Of a stretch of 50,560 nucleotides of DNA, positions 30,915 through 39,711 are shown one piece after another; the first letter of the stretch is position 1, and each line of letters begins with the position of its first letter. The stretch is from NCBI GenBank assembly GCA_905182435.1, contig CAJJBN010000018.1, positions 5,001 through 55,560 of the forward strand. Reading direction: 5' to 3'. The notes under the pieces are model-generated. The model worked only from the letters and a program-made list of their open reading frames with translations. It had not been told where the DNA came from and did no database searches. Source of the stretch: Opitutaceae bacterium BACL24 MAG-120322-bin51. GTDB taxonomy: Bacteria > Verrucomicrobiota > Verrucomicrobiia > Opitutales > Coraliomargaritaceae. Position numbers and translations under genes: made by a program.

Positions 30915-33473
30915 CTACCGCCACTCGTGCTTCGGATAACGCCCCGCCAGATCTTTGCGCACGTGCTGATATGCGCCGGCCCAAAAGCCGTCGAGATCAT
31001 CGGTCAGATGTGCCGGCCGTTGATTCGGCGCCAGCAGCTCAACCAGCAACTGCACCTTGCCATTACCCACGATCAAACTGGACCCAGGCACATCATAAAA
31101 GTCTTGTAACTTGGATGCGATAAACGCCCGGCCATCTGCTTCGTAGCGGATCCTCGCCGGGTTGCGCCGCCGCGGCAGCTCCATCTCTGCCGGTGCATAG
31201 GTATCAATATAGTAGTGCTGCTCGGGGCTAATCCATTCCTTCACCGTCGCCAACACCGGCCGATCCTTAATCTCTTTATAGCTCAGCGCACCGTGGCAAA
31301 TCTGCTCGACCAACAACTGCCGCGCCTCCTCGTCATCGATCTCGGGCACCTCCGCATCCGGGCAATGCCGCGCCACGAAATTCACCCGCAGTATCCAGTT
31401 TTCCACCACCGCATCCCAGCCCTTTAAATTCAAACGCCCCGCCACCACTTCCGCAGCCAGCAGCTCTGCCGCACGATCCAGATCCGGCTCGCCCTGATCC
31501 GTCGAGGACAACACCAAATCGCGAAAGCGCCGCTCACTGCGCGCCACCACGCGCCGCAGGCTTGGATCATACGTCGTCTGATTACCATCCGAAAAATCAT
31601 CTGGAAACAACTCCTCCAACCAGGCGAACTCGACTGCCGTGGCCATACCAAGTAACACCGTCACTTCCCTGCGCACTTCACGCTCCTCAATCTCGGCGGC
31701 CACAAATAAGGGCGCATCCACCACGCTCTCGCGGCGCAGCTCGCCCGAGCGCCCATGCACCATACGGCAGCGCCGCGTGCCCGTATCATTGCGCTTCGCC
31801 AAGTGATCCGAAAAACCCGCGAGCAAACATTTAGCAATCCGCTCCGCCTCATCCGGCAAGGCTGCCTCCCGCGTGTCTAGGCCCTGTCGCTGCGCAAGCT
31901 GTAATAACTGCCGCGCCGTATCGCCCGCCTGCCGCGCCGAGCCGCCATGAATCCCCAGCGCACCACAGGCGTTCGCATTAAACTTCGCCGCCCGCGCCAG
32001 ATGCCAGGCCTGCAACTGCACAAAGAAATCCGACCGCTGGTCGGCCTGATCTTCGACCTGTCGCAGCTGCTCCTTGCGCACACGCGCATCGCGCGACACC
32101 CGATAAAACGAGCGCCCCTGGCTCAAGCCCGCAATCAGCGCCACTTCCGGCAACACGCCGCGACGATCCGCCTCGAGCAACATGCGCGCATAGCGTGGGT
32201 GCAACGGGAAGCCCGCCATCTTGCGGCCCATCGCAGTAATCGCGCCCGCTGCATTCAAGGCCCCCAGATCCAGCAACAAATCATGTGCCCTTGCGAGGGC
32301 CTTCGGCTCTGGCAGCTCAAACCATGCGAAGGTCTCGGGCTGCGAAATACCCGCCGCCGCCAACAACAATAAGGTCTCCGACAAATCGACGCGCTTCACC
32401 TCCGCCTCATCGCGCTCGGCTCGCGCGGCATGCTCGGCCTCACTCCACAGCCGCAGGCAAGTGCCCGGCCCGGTGCGGCCCGCACGCCCCGTGCGTTGCT
32501 CGGCCGAGGCGCGACTAATCGGCTCGACCAAAATCGAATTCACCCCACGCCGCGCATCATAGCGTGCAATACGTGCCTGGCCGCCATCGATCACCACACG
32601 CACCCCTTCGATCGTAATCGAAGTCTCCGCCACGTTGGTCGATACAATCACCTTGCGACGCGCCCCCGACGACACCGCCCGATCCTGCGCATCTGGCGAA
32701 AGTTCACCATGCAGCGGCAGCACCTCGTAACCGCGCGACTCCGGCATGGCCTGCACCGCCTCAATCGTTTTACGAATCTCAAACGCGCCCGGCATAAAGA
32801 TCAGCATATCGCCCTCGATCCCCTCGCGCACCGCAGCGCGAAACGCCGCCGCCGCGCGCGACCACACAGGCGCCGCATCGCGATTTAAGGCTGCGCCCAA
32901 GTAGCGCGTCTCAACTGGATACATGCGCCCCGACGCTTCCACCCGTGCACACGGTTGCAAATAGCCCTCCAACAAATCAACATCCAGCGTCGCCGACATC
33001 ACCACGATTTTTAGATCCGGCCGCACGGTTTGCACCGACTTCAATGCACAGGAAATACTTAGATCACTGGTCAGGTGACGTTCATGGAATTCATCAAACA
33101 CCACTGCGCCAACGCCCTTCAGCGTGGGATCTTGTAATATCTGCCGCAGTAGGATCGCTTCGGTCACAAATCGGATCCGCGTGTTCGGTCCCACCACATT
33201 TTCAAAGCGTATCTGGTAGCCCACCTCTTCGCCCAGCTTGCAGCCACGCTCCTGCGCCACACGCTTAGCCAACAACCGAGCCGCCAACCGCCGCGGCTGC
33301 AGCACCACCACATCGCCCTGCACCTGCGCCGCATCGATAAGAATCTGCGGCACCTGCGTCGACTTGCCCGAGCCGGTCGGCGCACTCAGTACGATCCGCC
33401 CATGAGTCGCCAGACCAGTGACGATCTGCTCCGCAACGGCATGAATCGGCAAGGTTAAATGAGAATCAGACAT
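30915..33473 (-). CDS. hrpB: ATP-dependent helicase HrpB
   Basis: 852 residues from ATG 33473 (MSDSHLTLPIHAVAEQIVTGL); the frame upstream has no family match. DExH-box helicase: Walker A SAPTGSGKSTQVPQ, motif II DEFHERHL, motif III MSATLD, motif V STNVAETSITIEGV, motif VI QRTGRAGRTGPG. It then has the HA2 winged-helix region and the C-terminal HrpB domain (PARIRYEADGRAFIASKLQDFYDVPGS...LLAPNQRPAHLTDDLDGFW...YPKHEW) that separates HrpB from HrpA. Length fits (about 810-850). The molecular role of HrpB is poorly defined, with RNA helicase activity expected. The region just upstream carries a metallophosphoesterase remnant. Confidence 0.94.
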   Translation of the reverse strand: MSDSHLTLPIHAVAEQIVTGLATHGRIVLSAPTGSGKSTQVPQILIDAAQVQGDVVVLQPRRLAARLLAKRVAQERGCKLGEEVGYQIRFENVVGPNTRIRFVTEAILLRQILQDPTLKGVGAVVFDEFHERHLTSDLSISCALKSVQTVRPDLKIVVMSATLDVDLLEGYLQPCARVEASGRMYPVETRYLGAALNRDAAPVWSRAAAAFRAAVREGIEGDMLIFMPGAFEIRKTIEAVQAMPESRGYEVLPLHGELSPDAQDRAVSSGARRKVIVSTNVAETSITIEGVRVVIDGGQARIARYDARRGVNSILVEPISRASAEQRTGRAGRTGPGTCLRLWSEAEHAARAERDEAEVKRVDLSETLLLLAAAGISQPETFAWFELPEPKALARAHDLLLDLGALNAAGAITAMGRKMAGFPLHPRYARMLLEADRRGVLPEVALIAGLSQGRSFYRVSRDARVRKEQLRQVEDQADQRSDFFVQLQAWHLARAAKFNANACGALGIHGGSARQAGDTARQLLQLAQRQGLDTREAALPDEAERIAKCLLAGFSDHLAKRNDTGTRRCRMVHGRSGELRRESVVDAPLFVAAEIEEREVRREVTVLLGMATAVEFAWLEELFPDDFSDGNQTTYDPSLRRVVARSERRFRDLVLSSTDQGEPDLDRAAELLAAEVVAGRLNLKGWDAVVENWILRVNFVARHCPDAEVPEIDDEEARQLLVEQICHGALSYKEIKDRPVLATVKEWISPEQHYYIDTYAPAEMELPRRRNPARIRYEADGRAFIASKLQDFYDVPGSSLIVGNGKVQLLVELLAPNQRPAHLTDDLDGFWAGAYQHVRKDLAGRYPKHEWR

Positions 33474-33511
33474 AGACACAGCCTCCAGCAGTGCAGCCCC
33501 GCTGCCGAGCC

Positions 33512-33553
33512 GCAACGCAAAACATGCAGCGTCACTTCCGGCTATGAATTTAA
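33512..33553 (-). pseudogene. Remnant of a metallophosphoesterase 3' end
   Basis: The minus strand reads LNS-stop-PEVTLHVLRC, matching the end of the intact metallophosphoesterase at 36328-37299 (LNCMPEVTLHVLRC). Twenty-one bases are identical (33522-33542 and 36350-36370), then synonymous differences follow (GTT TTG CGT here, GTG CTG CGC there). It is a diverged relic, not a coding gene. Confidence 0.55.
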
Positions 33554-33575
33554 CTACCAGCGCAGCCTAAAGCTA

Positions 33576-34493
33576 CTACTCGATTTCAACGATGTAGAAG
33601 CGCGCGGCGGCGAGCGACTCGGTCGTATCCGTGACGGTTCGCTCGGTGCCGTTGTCGCTCGCGGTATTCTGCAGCGTCTCCCAAGTCGCGGCATCGAGGC
33701 TGTCTTTGTATTTCACGATATAGGTTCTGCCGCCAACGACGGGATCGAAGCTTACTTGCGGGCTACCCTCGCTGTCGCCTGCAATCTGCACTGTAAACAG
33801 AGAATTTGAATCGGTGGGATCCAGCCCAGCAGTAAATTCAAAACTGTTTGTCTGGCCATCGCCGTCAGGATCAAGTTCTGGCGCGGCGGAGGCATTGTCT
33901 GCTCCGAAGTATTGCACCTGCCAATCATCGCCGAGGCCATCGCCGGCGTAGCTGCCAAAGTTATCCGCGATGCTCTCAAGCACGGTCAGTGCGAGGCTGC
34001 CGCTGGCGCCGGCGTAGTCGCCTTGCGCGCTGGCGGCGGTGTCTTGATATACGGTGGCCGTAGTGGCGAGGCCGTTGGCGTCGATGCCAGTGAGCGGCCC
34101 GCTGGCCACGCTCCAAGTCACATCGGTAGCGGCGAGCGCAATCAGACTGTCGTCATCGAGTAACTGCGCCGCGCTGAGCTGGCGGGTGGCGGTTTCGTCC
34201 ACCTTGGTCGGGGTGGCGGCGAGCTGTAGGGCGGTCACTTCGGTGAGCTGGCCGAGGTAGCCGGTCTTGGCGGTTTGCGCCGGGGAGGCGACCGTGGAAA
34301 TGCCGGTGATCCCGCCGAGGCTGCCATCATTCGTATAGGCGGTGCTGGTGGTGCGCTGGCCGCCTGAGTCAGTGGTGTCGGCGCCGACGCTGTAGTTTGT
34401 GCTAGTGCGCGACCCAGCGTCGGCGCTGGCAGTAAGCAGTAGCAGGGTCAACCCGAAATAAGGCACGTTTCGTTGCAGGTTATTGAGATTCAT
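33576..34493 (-). CDS. Secreted protein with thrombospondin-3-like calcium motif
   Basis: 305 residues from ATG 34493 (MNLNNLQRNVPYFGLTLLLLTASADA), where a signal peptide begins; the longer frame reads through a gene fragment. The N-terminal half has a Ser/Thr-rich start (TSTNYSVGADTTDSGGQRTTST) and an Ig-like section (ALQLAATPTKVDETATRQLSA...GLATTATVYQDTAASA). Near residue 220 DPDGDGQTNSFEFTAGLDPTDSNS is a calcium-binding TSP3-type repeat. The C-terminus (VSFDPVVGGRTYIVKYKDSLDAATWETL) is a beta module common in verrucomicrobial exported proteins. No catalytic site is visible; surface structure or adhesion is an inference. It lies in the island between the metallophosphoesterase gene and its remnant. 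Confidence 0.65.
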   Translation of the reverse strand: MNLNNLQRNVPYFGLTLLLLTASADAGSRTSTNYSVGADTTDSGGQRTTSTAYTNDGSLGGITGISTVASPAQTAKTGYLGQLTEVTALQLAATPTKVDETATRQLSAAQLLDDDSLIALAATDVTWSVASGPLTGIDANGLATTATVYQDTAASAQGDYAGASGSLALTVLESIADNFGSYAGDGLGDDWQVQYFGADNASAAPELDPDGDGQTNSFEFTAGLDPTDSNSLFTVQIAGDSEGSPQVSFDPVVGGRTYIVKYKDSLDAATWETLQNTASDNGTERTVTDTTESLAAARFYIVEIE

Positions 34494-34772
34494 TGTGTTG
34501 GTTGGTTGCTTAATTCGATGTTCCAAGTGGCAATTTCTGCGTTGGATGTTCAGCTTTCCTTCTTCACCGCCAGCACCCGATGGCCACGCAAAAAGCCGTT
34601 CATCTCGGCTTCCGCCTCGCTGACATTCTTGATCGGGATGGTGAATAGTTTCAGTCGCATTCAAGTGGATGGCTCATGGCCGATTTTTTGGGGGGGGATT
34701 CGCCCGCTACGCGGTAAGCTTTTTTCTGGTTCGTAGATTTAATTTCCATTCCCCGCTCCGCTACCGTTCAGC
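34494..34772. other. Gap between FGE-fold gene and secreted TSP3 protein
   Basis: 279 bases holding the accessory-gene fragment (34550-34660). A GC-rich stretch right after the variable region could be an initiation-of-mutagenic-homing site, and there is a T6G8 homopolymer at 34684-34697. No template-repeat copy of the VR is visible. Confidence 0.5.
34550..34660 (-). pseudogene. 36-codon 5' fragment of a DGR-associated accessory gene
   Basis: The minus strand reads MRLKLFTIPI, then KNVSEAEAEMNGFLRGHRVLAVKKES and a stop. This resembles the N-terminus of a family I recall beside DGR reverse transcriptases (start KLFTIPI, then AExELNxFLRxHRVLAV, with an HRDC domain much further on). Only the start survives; the rest is absent. 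It lies 112 bases after the variable-protein gene, the place expected for such a gene. Family identity is from memory and needs a database search. Confidence 0.5.
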
Positions 34773-36110
<1,338 letters not shown>

Positions 36111-36327
36111 AAGATATTTCCTGTATAAATAATAGAATGACTGAACAGTATTAGAGCTAAATGTTGTTAAAATTAAAAAAAATACACACAAGCTTAAAAA
36201 AACACCAAGCTCGTCTGCCGCTGCACGTTAACCGGGAATCGCCGCCACCCTCACAAAGCGGCCTCAGCCGATGCAGAGCGCCACACTCCCCGATCTTACG
36301 ATCGAGGCCCGCACAGCTTGCACGAAC

Positions 36328-37299
36328 TTACCGACCAGCGCAGCGCAGCACATGCAGCGTCACTTCCGGCATACAATTGAGCCGCACGGGCAAGCCCGAC
36401 GCGCCCGTGCCGCGACTGGTGTAGCCCTGCAACGGGCCCTCGCGCCACACGCCCGAAAGGACGTGGCGCGGCGCACTGCGATCGTGCACCAGCACCCGGC
36501 CGCCGGGCAGGCAAATTTGCCCGCCATGCGTGTGCCCCGCCATCAGGAAATCGAAGCCGAACTGTTGCGCGGCAGGGTAGGTTTCTGGCGAGTGCGATAG
36601 CAACACCTTGCAGGCATCATCGGGCACACCAGCGAGCGCATGCTCGAAATTATGGCTCTTGTAATAATTCGGGTCGTCGATGCCGACCAAATACAGCGCC
36701 GCGTCGCCACGCCGCAGCACTGCATGCTCATTCAACAGAAACTGTATACCGGCCGCTTCCAACACGGGCACTTTAGCCAATGAGTCATGATTGCCGAGGA
36801 TGGCGTAGCGCGGCACCTCGACCGCTTTTAACATCTCAATAGTCGCCTCAGTTGCGCCTGAGTGATCACTGTAAGTGCAGGTGCGGAAGTCGCCAGTGAG
36901 GGCCATCACATCGTACTGCAGAGGCGCAATCACGCGCCGCACCGCGGCTGAAAAATCCGGGTGTAGATCGGCATGCAGATCCGTCAGTTGCAAAATCGTA
37001 AAGCCATCAAATGCGGCAGGCAGGCGCTCCAACACCACCTCATTGCGTACCACTTGTATATCAAAGTAATTGCGATGCGCCCGCGCCCACAAACCAGTCA
37101 GTTTTAAGCAGCTTCGAATCACGCCATAAAAATCCCAGCAATGCTCAAAGCGAAACCAGCCTCGACTGTTCCCCACGCCGCGCCGCGCGCGCATCCGTCG
37201 CTCCGCTCGCAGGCGCGCTGTAAATTCGGCCGCGCCCATACGTTCGGCCAGCGCCTGCAGCGCAGTGTGCTCTGGAGTTCCTGTGGTTAAATGAGGCAT
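36328..37299 (-). CDS. Calcineurin-like metallophosphoesterase
   Basis: 323 residues. The dinuclear metal motifs are complete: D-x-H in LTDLHADLHP, GDF in ALTGDFRT, the catalytic GNHD in ILGNHDSL, SHSPE, and GHTHGGQICLPGG. The arrangement is of the YaeI-like type that in some bacteria acts on UDP-diacylglucosamine or other phosphodiesters. There is no signal peptide, but the N-terminus is hydrophobic-basic around residues 35-75 and could contact membrane. Substrate unknown. An AAGG lies before the ATG. A diverged copy of its last codons lies 2.8 kb away, upstream of hrpB, suggesting the two genes were once neighbours. Confidence 0.88.
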   Translation of the reverse strand: MPHLTTGTPEHTALQALAERMGAAEFTARLRAERRMRARRGVGNSRGWFRFEHCWDFYGVIRSCLKLTGLWARAHRNYFDIQVVRNEVVLERLPAAFDGFTILQLTDLHADLHPDFSAAVRRVIAPLQYDVMALTGDFRTCTYSDHSGATEATIEMLKAVEVPRYAILGNHDSLAKVPVLEAAGIQFLLNEHAVLRRGDAALYLVGIDDPNYYKSHNFEHALAGVPDDACKVLLSHSPETYPAAQQFGFDFLMAGHTHGGQICLPGGRVLVHDRSAPRHVLSGVWREGPLQGYTSRGTGASGLPVRLNCMPEVTLHVLRCAGR

Positions 37300-37382
37300 C
37301 GTTACCTTTTAAGAAATGTAAAATCGCGATGACTGCGAATGCAAATCTGCTCTGAATCACCCCCTTGGGGGAAAATTAAGGA

Positions 37383-37429
37383 GGATTACGAGTAAGAGTA
37401 GGATTACGAGTAAGAGTAGAGTAAGAGTA
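37383..37429 (+). repeat. 18-bp tandem repeat, about 2.6 copies
   Basis: GGATTACGAGTAAGAGTA at 37383-37400 and 37401-37418, then GAGTAAGAGTA at 37419-37429. It lies between the divergent metallophosphoesterase and ribB genes, beside a CCCCC-TT-GGGGG palindrome (37360-37371) and a CTCAAGTCTCCC-type word stretch (37441-37492). Confidence 0.9.
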
Positions 37430-37440
37430 AAAAACTCATC

Positions 37441-37492
37441 CCTCACCTCGATTCTCAAGTCTCCCATCCTCAGGCCTCCCATCTCCATTTTC
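37441..37492 (+). repeat. CTCAAGTCTCCC / CTCAGGCCTCCC word repeat upstream of ribB
   Basis: The stretch reads CCTCACCTCG, CTCAAGTCTCCCAT, CCTCAGGCCTCCCAT, a third occurrence of the word family seen at 3545-3592 and 30815-30914. It ends about 50 bases before the ribB start. Confidence 0.6.
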
Positions 37493-37541
37493 TTAACGCT
37501 ACGTGCTGGACTCCAATCCGATTCATCGTAACTTGCCGACA

Positions 37542-38657
37542 ATGACGACCGCACAGAAGCACTCAGAAGCCTTCGATAGTATTGAATCCGCCATCCGCGA
37601 TATCGCCGAGGGTAAGATGGTGATTGTAACTGACGACGAGTCTCGTGAGAACGAGGGCGACTTGATCATGGCTGCCGAAAAGGTGACACCGCAAGCGGTT
37701 AACCAGATGGCACTGCATGCGCGGGGCCTGATCTGCGTGCCGATGCTGGGGCATCAATTGCGTCGCCTAGGCATCAGTCCAATGGCTGCCGAAAATCGCG
37801 AATCGCACCAGACCGACTTTGCCATCTCAGTGGATGCCGCCGAGGGCATCACCACCGGCATTAGCGCTTACGACCGTGCCGAGACGATCCGGATTCTCGC
37901 CGACCCGACTGCGCACCCGGACATGCTGGTGCAGCCTGGCCACGTGTTCCCGCTGCGCGCGCGCCCCGGCGGGGTGCTACAGCGCGCTGGCCACACCGAG
38001 GCGGCGGTCGACCTAGCCCAACTTGCGGGCTTGCACCCGAGCGGGGTGATTTGCGAAATTTTAAATAACGACGGCACCCTCGCGCGGGTCCCGGATCTGA
38101 TTGAGTATAAGAAGACCCACAATCTGAAGCTGATCTCGATCGCAGATTTGATCGAGTATCGCCTAACCCGCGACCGCTTAATCGAGCATATCTTGACGCG
38201 CCCTTTTGAATCCGAATTCGGCACCTTCGACCTGCATATCTTCCGCAGTATTTTGGATGATCGCCAACATCTCGCGCTCACGATGGGCGAGCTGACTGCA
38301 GAGCCGACATTGGTGCGGGTGCAAAGTGAGAACCTGTTGACTGACATTTTCCGCTCGAAGACGCTCGGCGGACACAACGCGCTGACCTCTGCCATGCAGA
38401 AAATTGCCGCGGCCCAACACGGCGCCCTACTGTATATAGAGCAACCACAGGGCGGCGTACAAGTGATCGAAGGAAGTGAAACTGCAGCGCTCAAACAGAT
38501 CGGTCCGGCGAAAATGGACTTCCGCGACTACGGGATCGGCGCTCAAATCCTGGTTGAGCTCGGCTTAAAGAAAATTCGGCTGCTCTCCAGCACGACTCGT
38601 AAAGTGGTCGGTCTCGATGGCTATAATTTGGAAATCGTTGAACAGATCGAAGTATAA
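37542..38657 (+). CDS. ribB: 3,4-dihydroxy-2-butanone-4-phosphate synthase with degenerate RibA-like domain (RibBX type)
   Basis: 371 residues from ATG 37542. The N-terminal ~200 residues are a complete RibB: DDESRENEGDLIMAAE (metal/acidic loop), GLICVPM, HQTDFAISVDA and PGHVFPLRARPGGVLQRAGHTEAAVDLA. It makes the four-carbon riboflavin precursor from ribulose 5-phosphate. The C-terminal ~170 residues follow the GTP cyclohydrolase II fold, but the zinc-cysteine motif is gone: VRVQSENLLTDIFRSKTLGGHNA stands where true RibA has SECLTGDVFGSxRCDCG. It is therefore best read as RibBX, not bifunctional RibBA. A separate ribA should exist elsewhere. I see no FMN riboswitch upstream. Confidence 0.9.
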   Translation: MTTAQKHSEAFDSIESAIRDIAEGKMVIVTDDESRENEGDLIMAAEKVTPQAVNQMALHARGLICVPMLGHQLRRLGISPMAAENRESHQTDFAISVDAAEGITTGISAYDRAETIRILADPTAHPDMLVQPGHVFPLRARPGGVLQRAGHTEAAVDLAQLAGLHPSGVICEILNNDGTLARVPDLIEYKKTHNLKLISIADLIEYRLTRDRLIEHILTRPFESEFGTFDLHIFRSILDDRQHLALTMGELTAEPTLVRVQSENLLTDIFRSKTLGGHNALTSAMQKIAAAQHGALLYIEQPQGGVQVIEGSETAALKQIGPAKMDFRDYGIGAQILVELGLKKIRLLSSTTRKVVGLDGYNLEIVEQIEV

Positions 38658-38711
38658 CCGACCAAGTCATTCGCTTGCACACATAGATTCAAACACCTTG
38701 CTAGTTATAAT

Positions 38712-39377
38712 ATGTCTAAACAAGCCAAAGTAGCTGTCATTCTCTCAGGCTGTGGAGTCTTCGATGGCGCGGAGATCCACGAATCAGTGCTCACACTCTT
38801 AGCCCTCGCGCGCGGCGGAGCCAAAGTCACCTGCGCCGCACCGGACATCGCGCAGCGCCATGTGATCAACCACGCGACCGGCGAAGAGTTAGAAGACGAA
38901 GATCGCAATGTGCTGGAAGAAGCGGCGCGCATCTCGCGTGGCGAAATCGAGCACCTCGGCCAAATCAAGCTGAACCAATTCGACGCCATCATATTCGTTG
39001 GCGGCTTTGGGGTGGCGAAAAATTTGTCCAGTCTTGCCTTCGACGGCATCGACTACGACATCGACCCAATCATCAACAGTCTGATCCAAGACGCCCACCA
39101 ACAGTCAAAGGCCCTCGGCTTTATATGTATCGCACCGGTTCTGGCTGCGGCTGCACTTGGCAGTAAAAAGGTGCGCCTGACGATCGGCAACGACGCCGAG
39201 ACCGCAGCAATCCTCGAGCATAAAGGCGCGCAGCACGTCAACTGCGCAGTGGACGAAATCGTGATCGATACCACCCACCGCGTGGTCACCACTCCAGCTT
39301 ATATGCTGGCCAAAGACATCCTTCAGGCCGAAGCGGGCATCAATAAACTGGTCACCGCGGTGCTAGAGCTGGCATAA
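38712..39377 (+). CDS. elbB: ElbB-type DJ-1/PfpI glyoxalase
   Basis: 221 residues of the ElbB (isoprenoid biosynthesis protein with amidotransferase-like domain) family. MSKQAKVAVILSGCGVFDGAEIHESV is the family N-terminus, followed by RGEIEHLGQIKLNQFDAIIFVGGFGVAKNLSSLAFDG. The nucleophile-elbow region is GFICIAPVLAA, with Cys at the DJ-1 position. E. coli ElbB has glyoxalase III activity; a link to isoprenoid synthesis is historical. It lies 54 bases after ribB and 113 before rpmF, with no functional link evident. Confidence 0.93.
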   Translation: MSKQAKVAVILSGCGVFDGAEIHESVLTLLALARGGAKVTCAAPDIAQRHVINHATGEELEDEDRNVLEEAARISRGEIEHLGQIKLNQFDAIIFVGGFGVAKNLSSLAFDGIDYDIDPIINSLIQDAHQQSKALGFICIAPVLAAAALGSKKVRLTIGNDAETAAILEHKGAQHVNCAVDEIVIDTTHRVVTTPAYMLAKDILQAEAGINKLVTAVLELA

Positions 39378-39405
39378 TCTCGGGGAAATTAACCTGATTG
39401 AATAC

Positions 39406-39433
39406 TTGACGGGGCGATTTTAGGCTCTTTAAT
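39406..39433 (+). promoter_or_regulatory. Possible sigma-70-type promoter for rpmF-plsX-fabH
   Basis: TTGACG (39406-39411) and TTTAAT (39428-39433) are separated by 16 bases in the gap between elbB and rpmF, about 58 bases before the rpmF ATG. The match is reasonable but unsupported by anything else. Confidence 0.35.
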
Positions 39434-39490
39434 CCGCGGCTTTTAAAGACATCGCAGGTCTAATCATTTTTATCTAAGCAAACAAATCTC

Positions 39491-39670
39491 ATGGGACAGC
39501 CAAAACGCAAACAATCCAAGCAACGCAGCCGTAAACGCCGTGGTGCAGTTACTTATCAATTGCCACAACTGGCAAAGGACCCACAGGACGGCACACTATT
39601 CCGCCCACACCGCGTGAATCCAGCCAATGGCCTGTACCGCGGTCGCCAAGTGCTTGATGTCGAAGCTTAA
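39491..39670 (+). CDS. rpmF: 50S ribosomal protein L32
   Basis: 59 residues. It begins MGQPKRKQSKQRSRKRRGA, which is the basic N-terminal segment of bacterial L32 that threads into 23S rRNA, and ends RVNPANGLYRGRQVLDVEA. No CxxC pairs are present, so it is the zinc-free type. It is followed by plsX and fabH, the classical rpmF-plsX-fabH order that ties ribosome supply to fatty-acid and phospholipid synthesis, which supports the call strongly. The stop codon lies inside a 16-bp perfect palindrome. Confidence 0.93.
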   Translation: MGQPKRKQSKQRSRKRRGAVTYQLPQLAKDPQDGTLFRPHRVNPANGLYRGRQVLDVEA

Positions 39671-39676
39671 GCTTCG
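39661..39676. repeat. 16-bp perfect palindrome across the rpmF stop codon
   Basis: CGAAGCTTAAGCTTCG is its own reverse complement and contains the rpmF TAA. It has no T-run, so it is not a terminator. It could be an mRNA-processing or translational feature between rpmF and plsX, or chance. Confidence 0.6.
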
Positions 39677-39711
39677 CGTAAGCCGTAACACTGTACATTT
39701 CAAAACCATCT

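Noticed and set aside
34493..34664. Extended start (57 extra residues) for the secreted TSP3 protein
   Set aside because: The extension runs over the accessory-gene fragment in another frame and hides a good signal peptide that begins at 34493.
34684..34697. T6G8 tract, plus eight-base G/C runs inside the FGE-fold gene (35118-35125) and gpgP (46919-46926), as phase-variation switches
   Set aside because: At roughly 54% G+C about two to three such runs are expected by chance in 50 kb, and both coding runs are in frame.
37300..37541. FMN riboswitch upstream of ribB
   Set aside because: The conserved RFN-element segments are absent; only simple repeats are seen.
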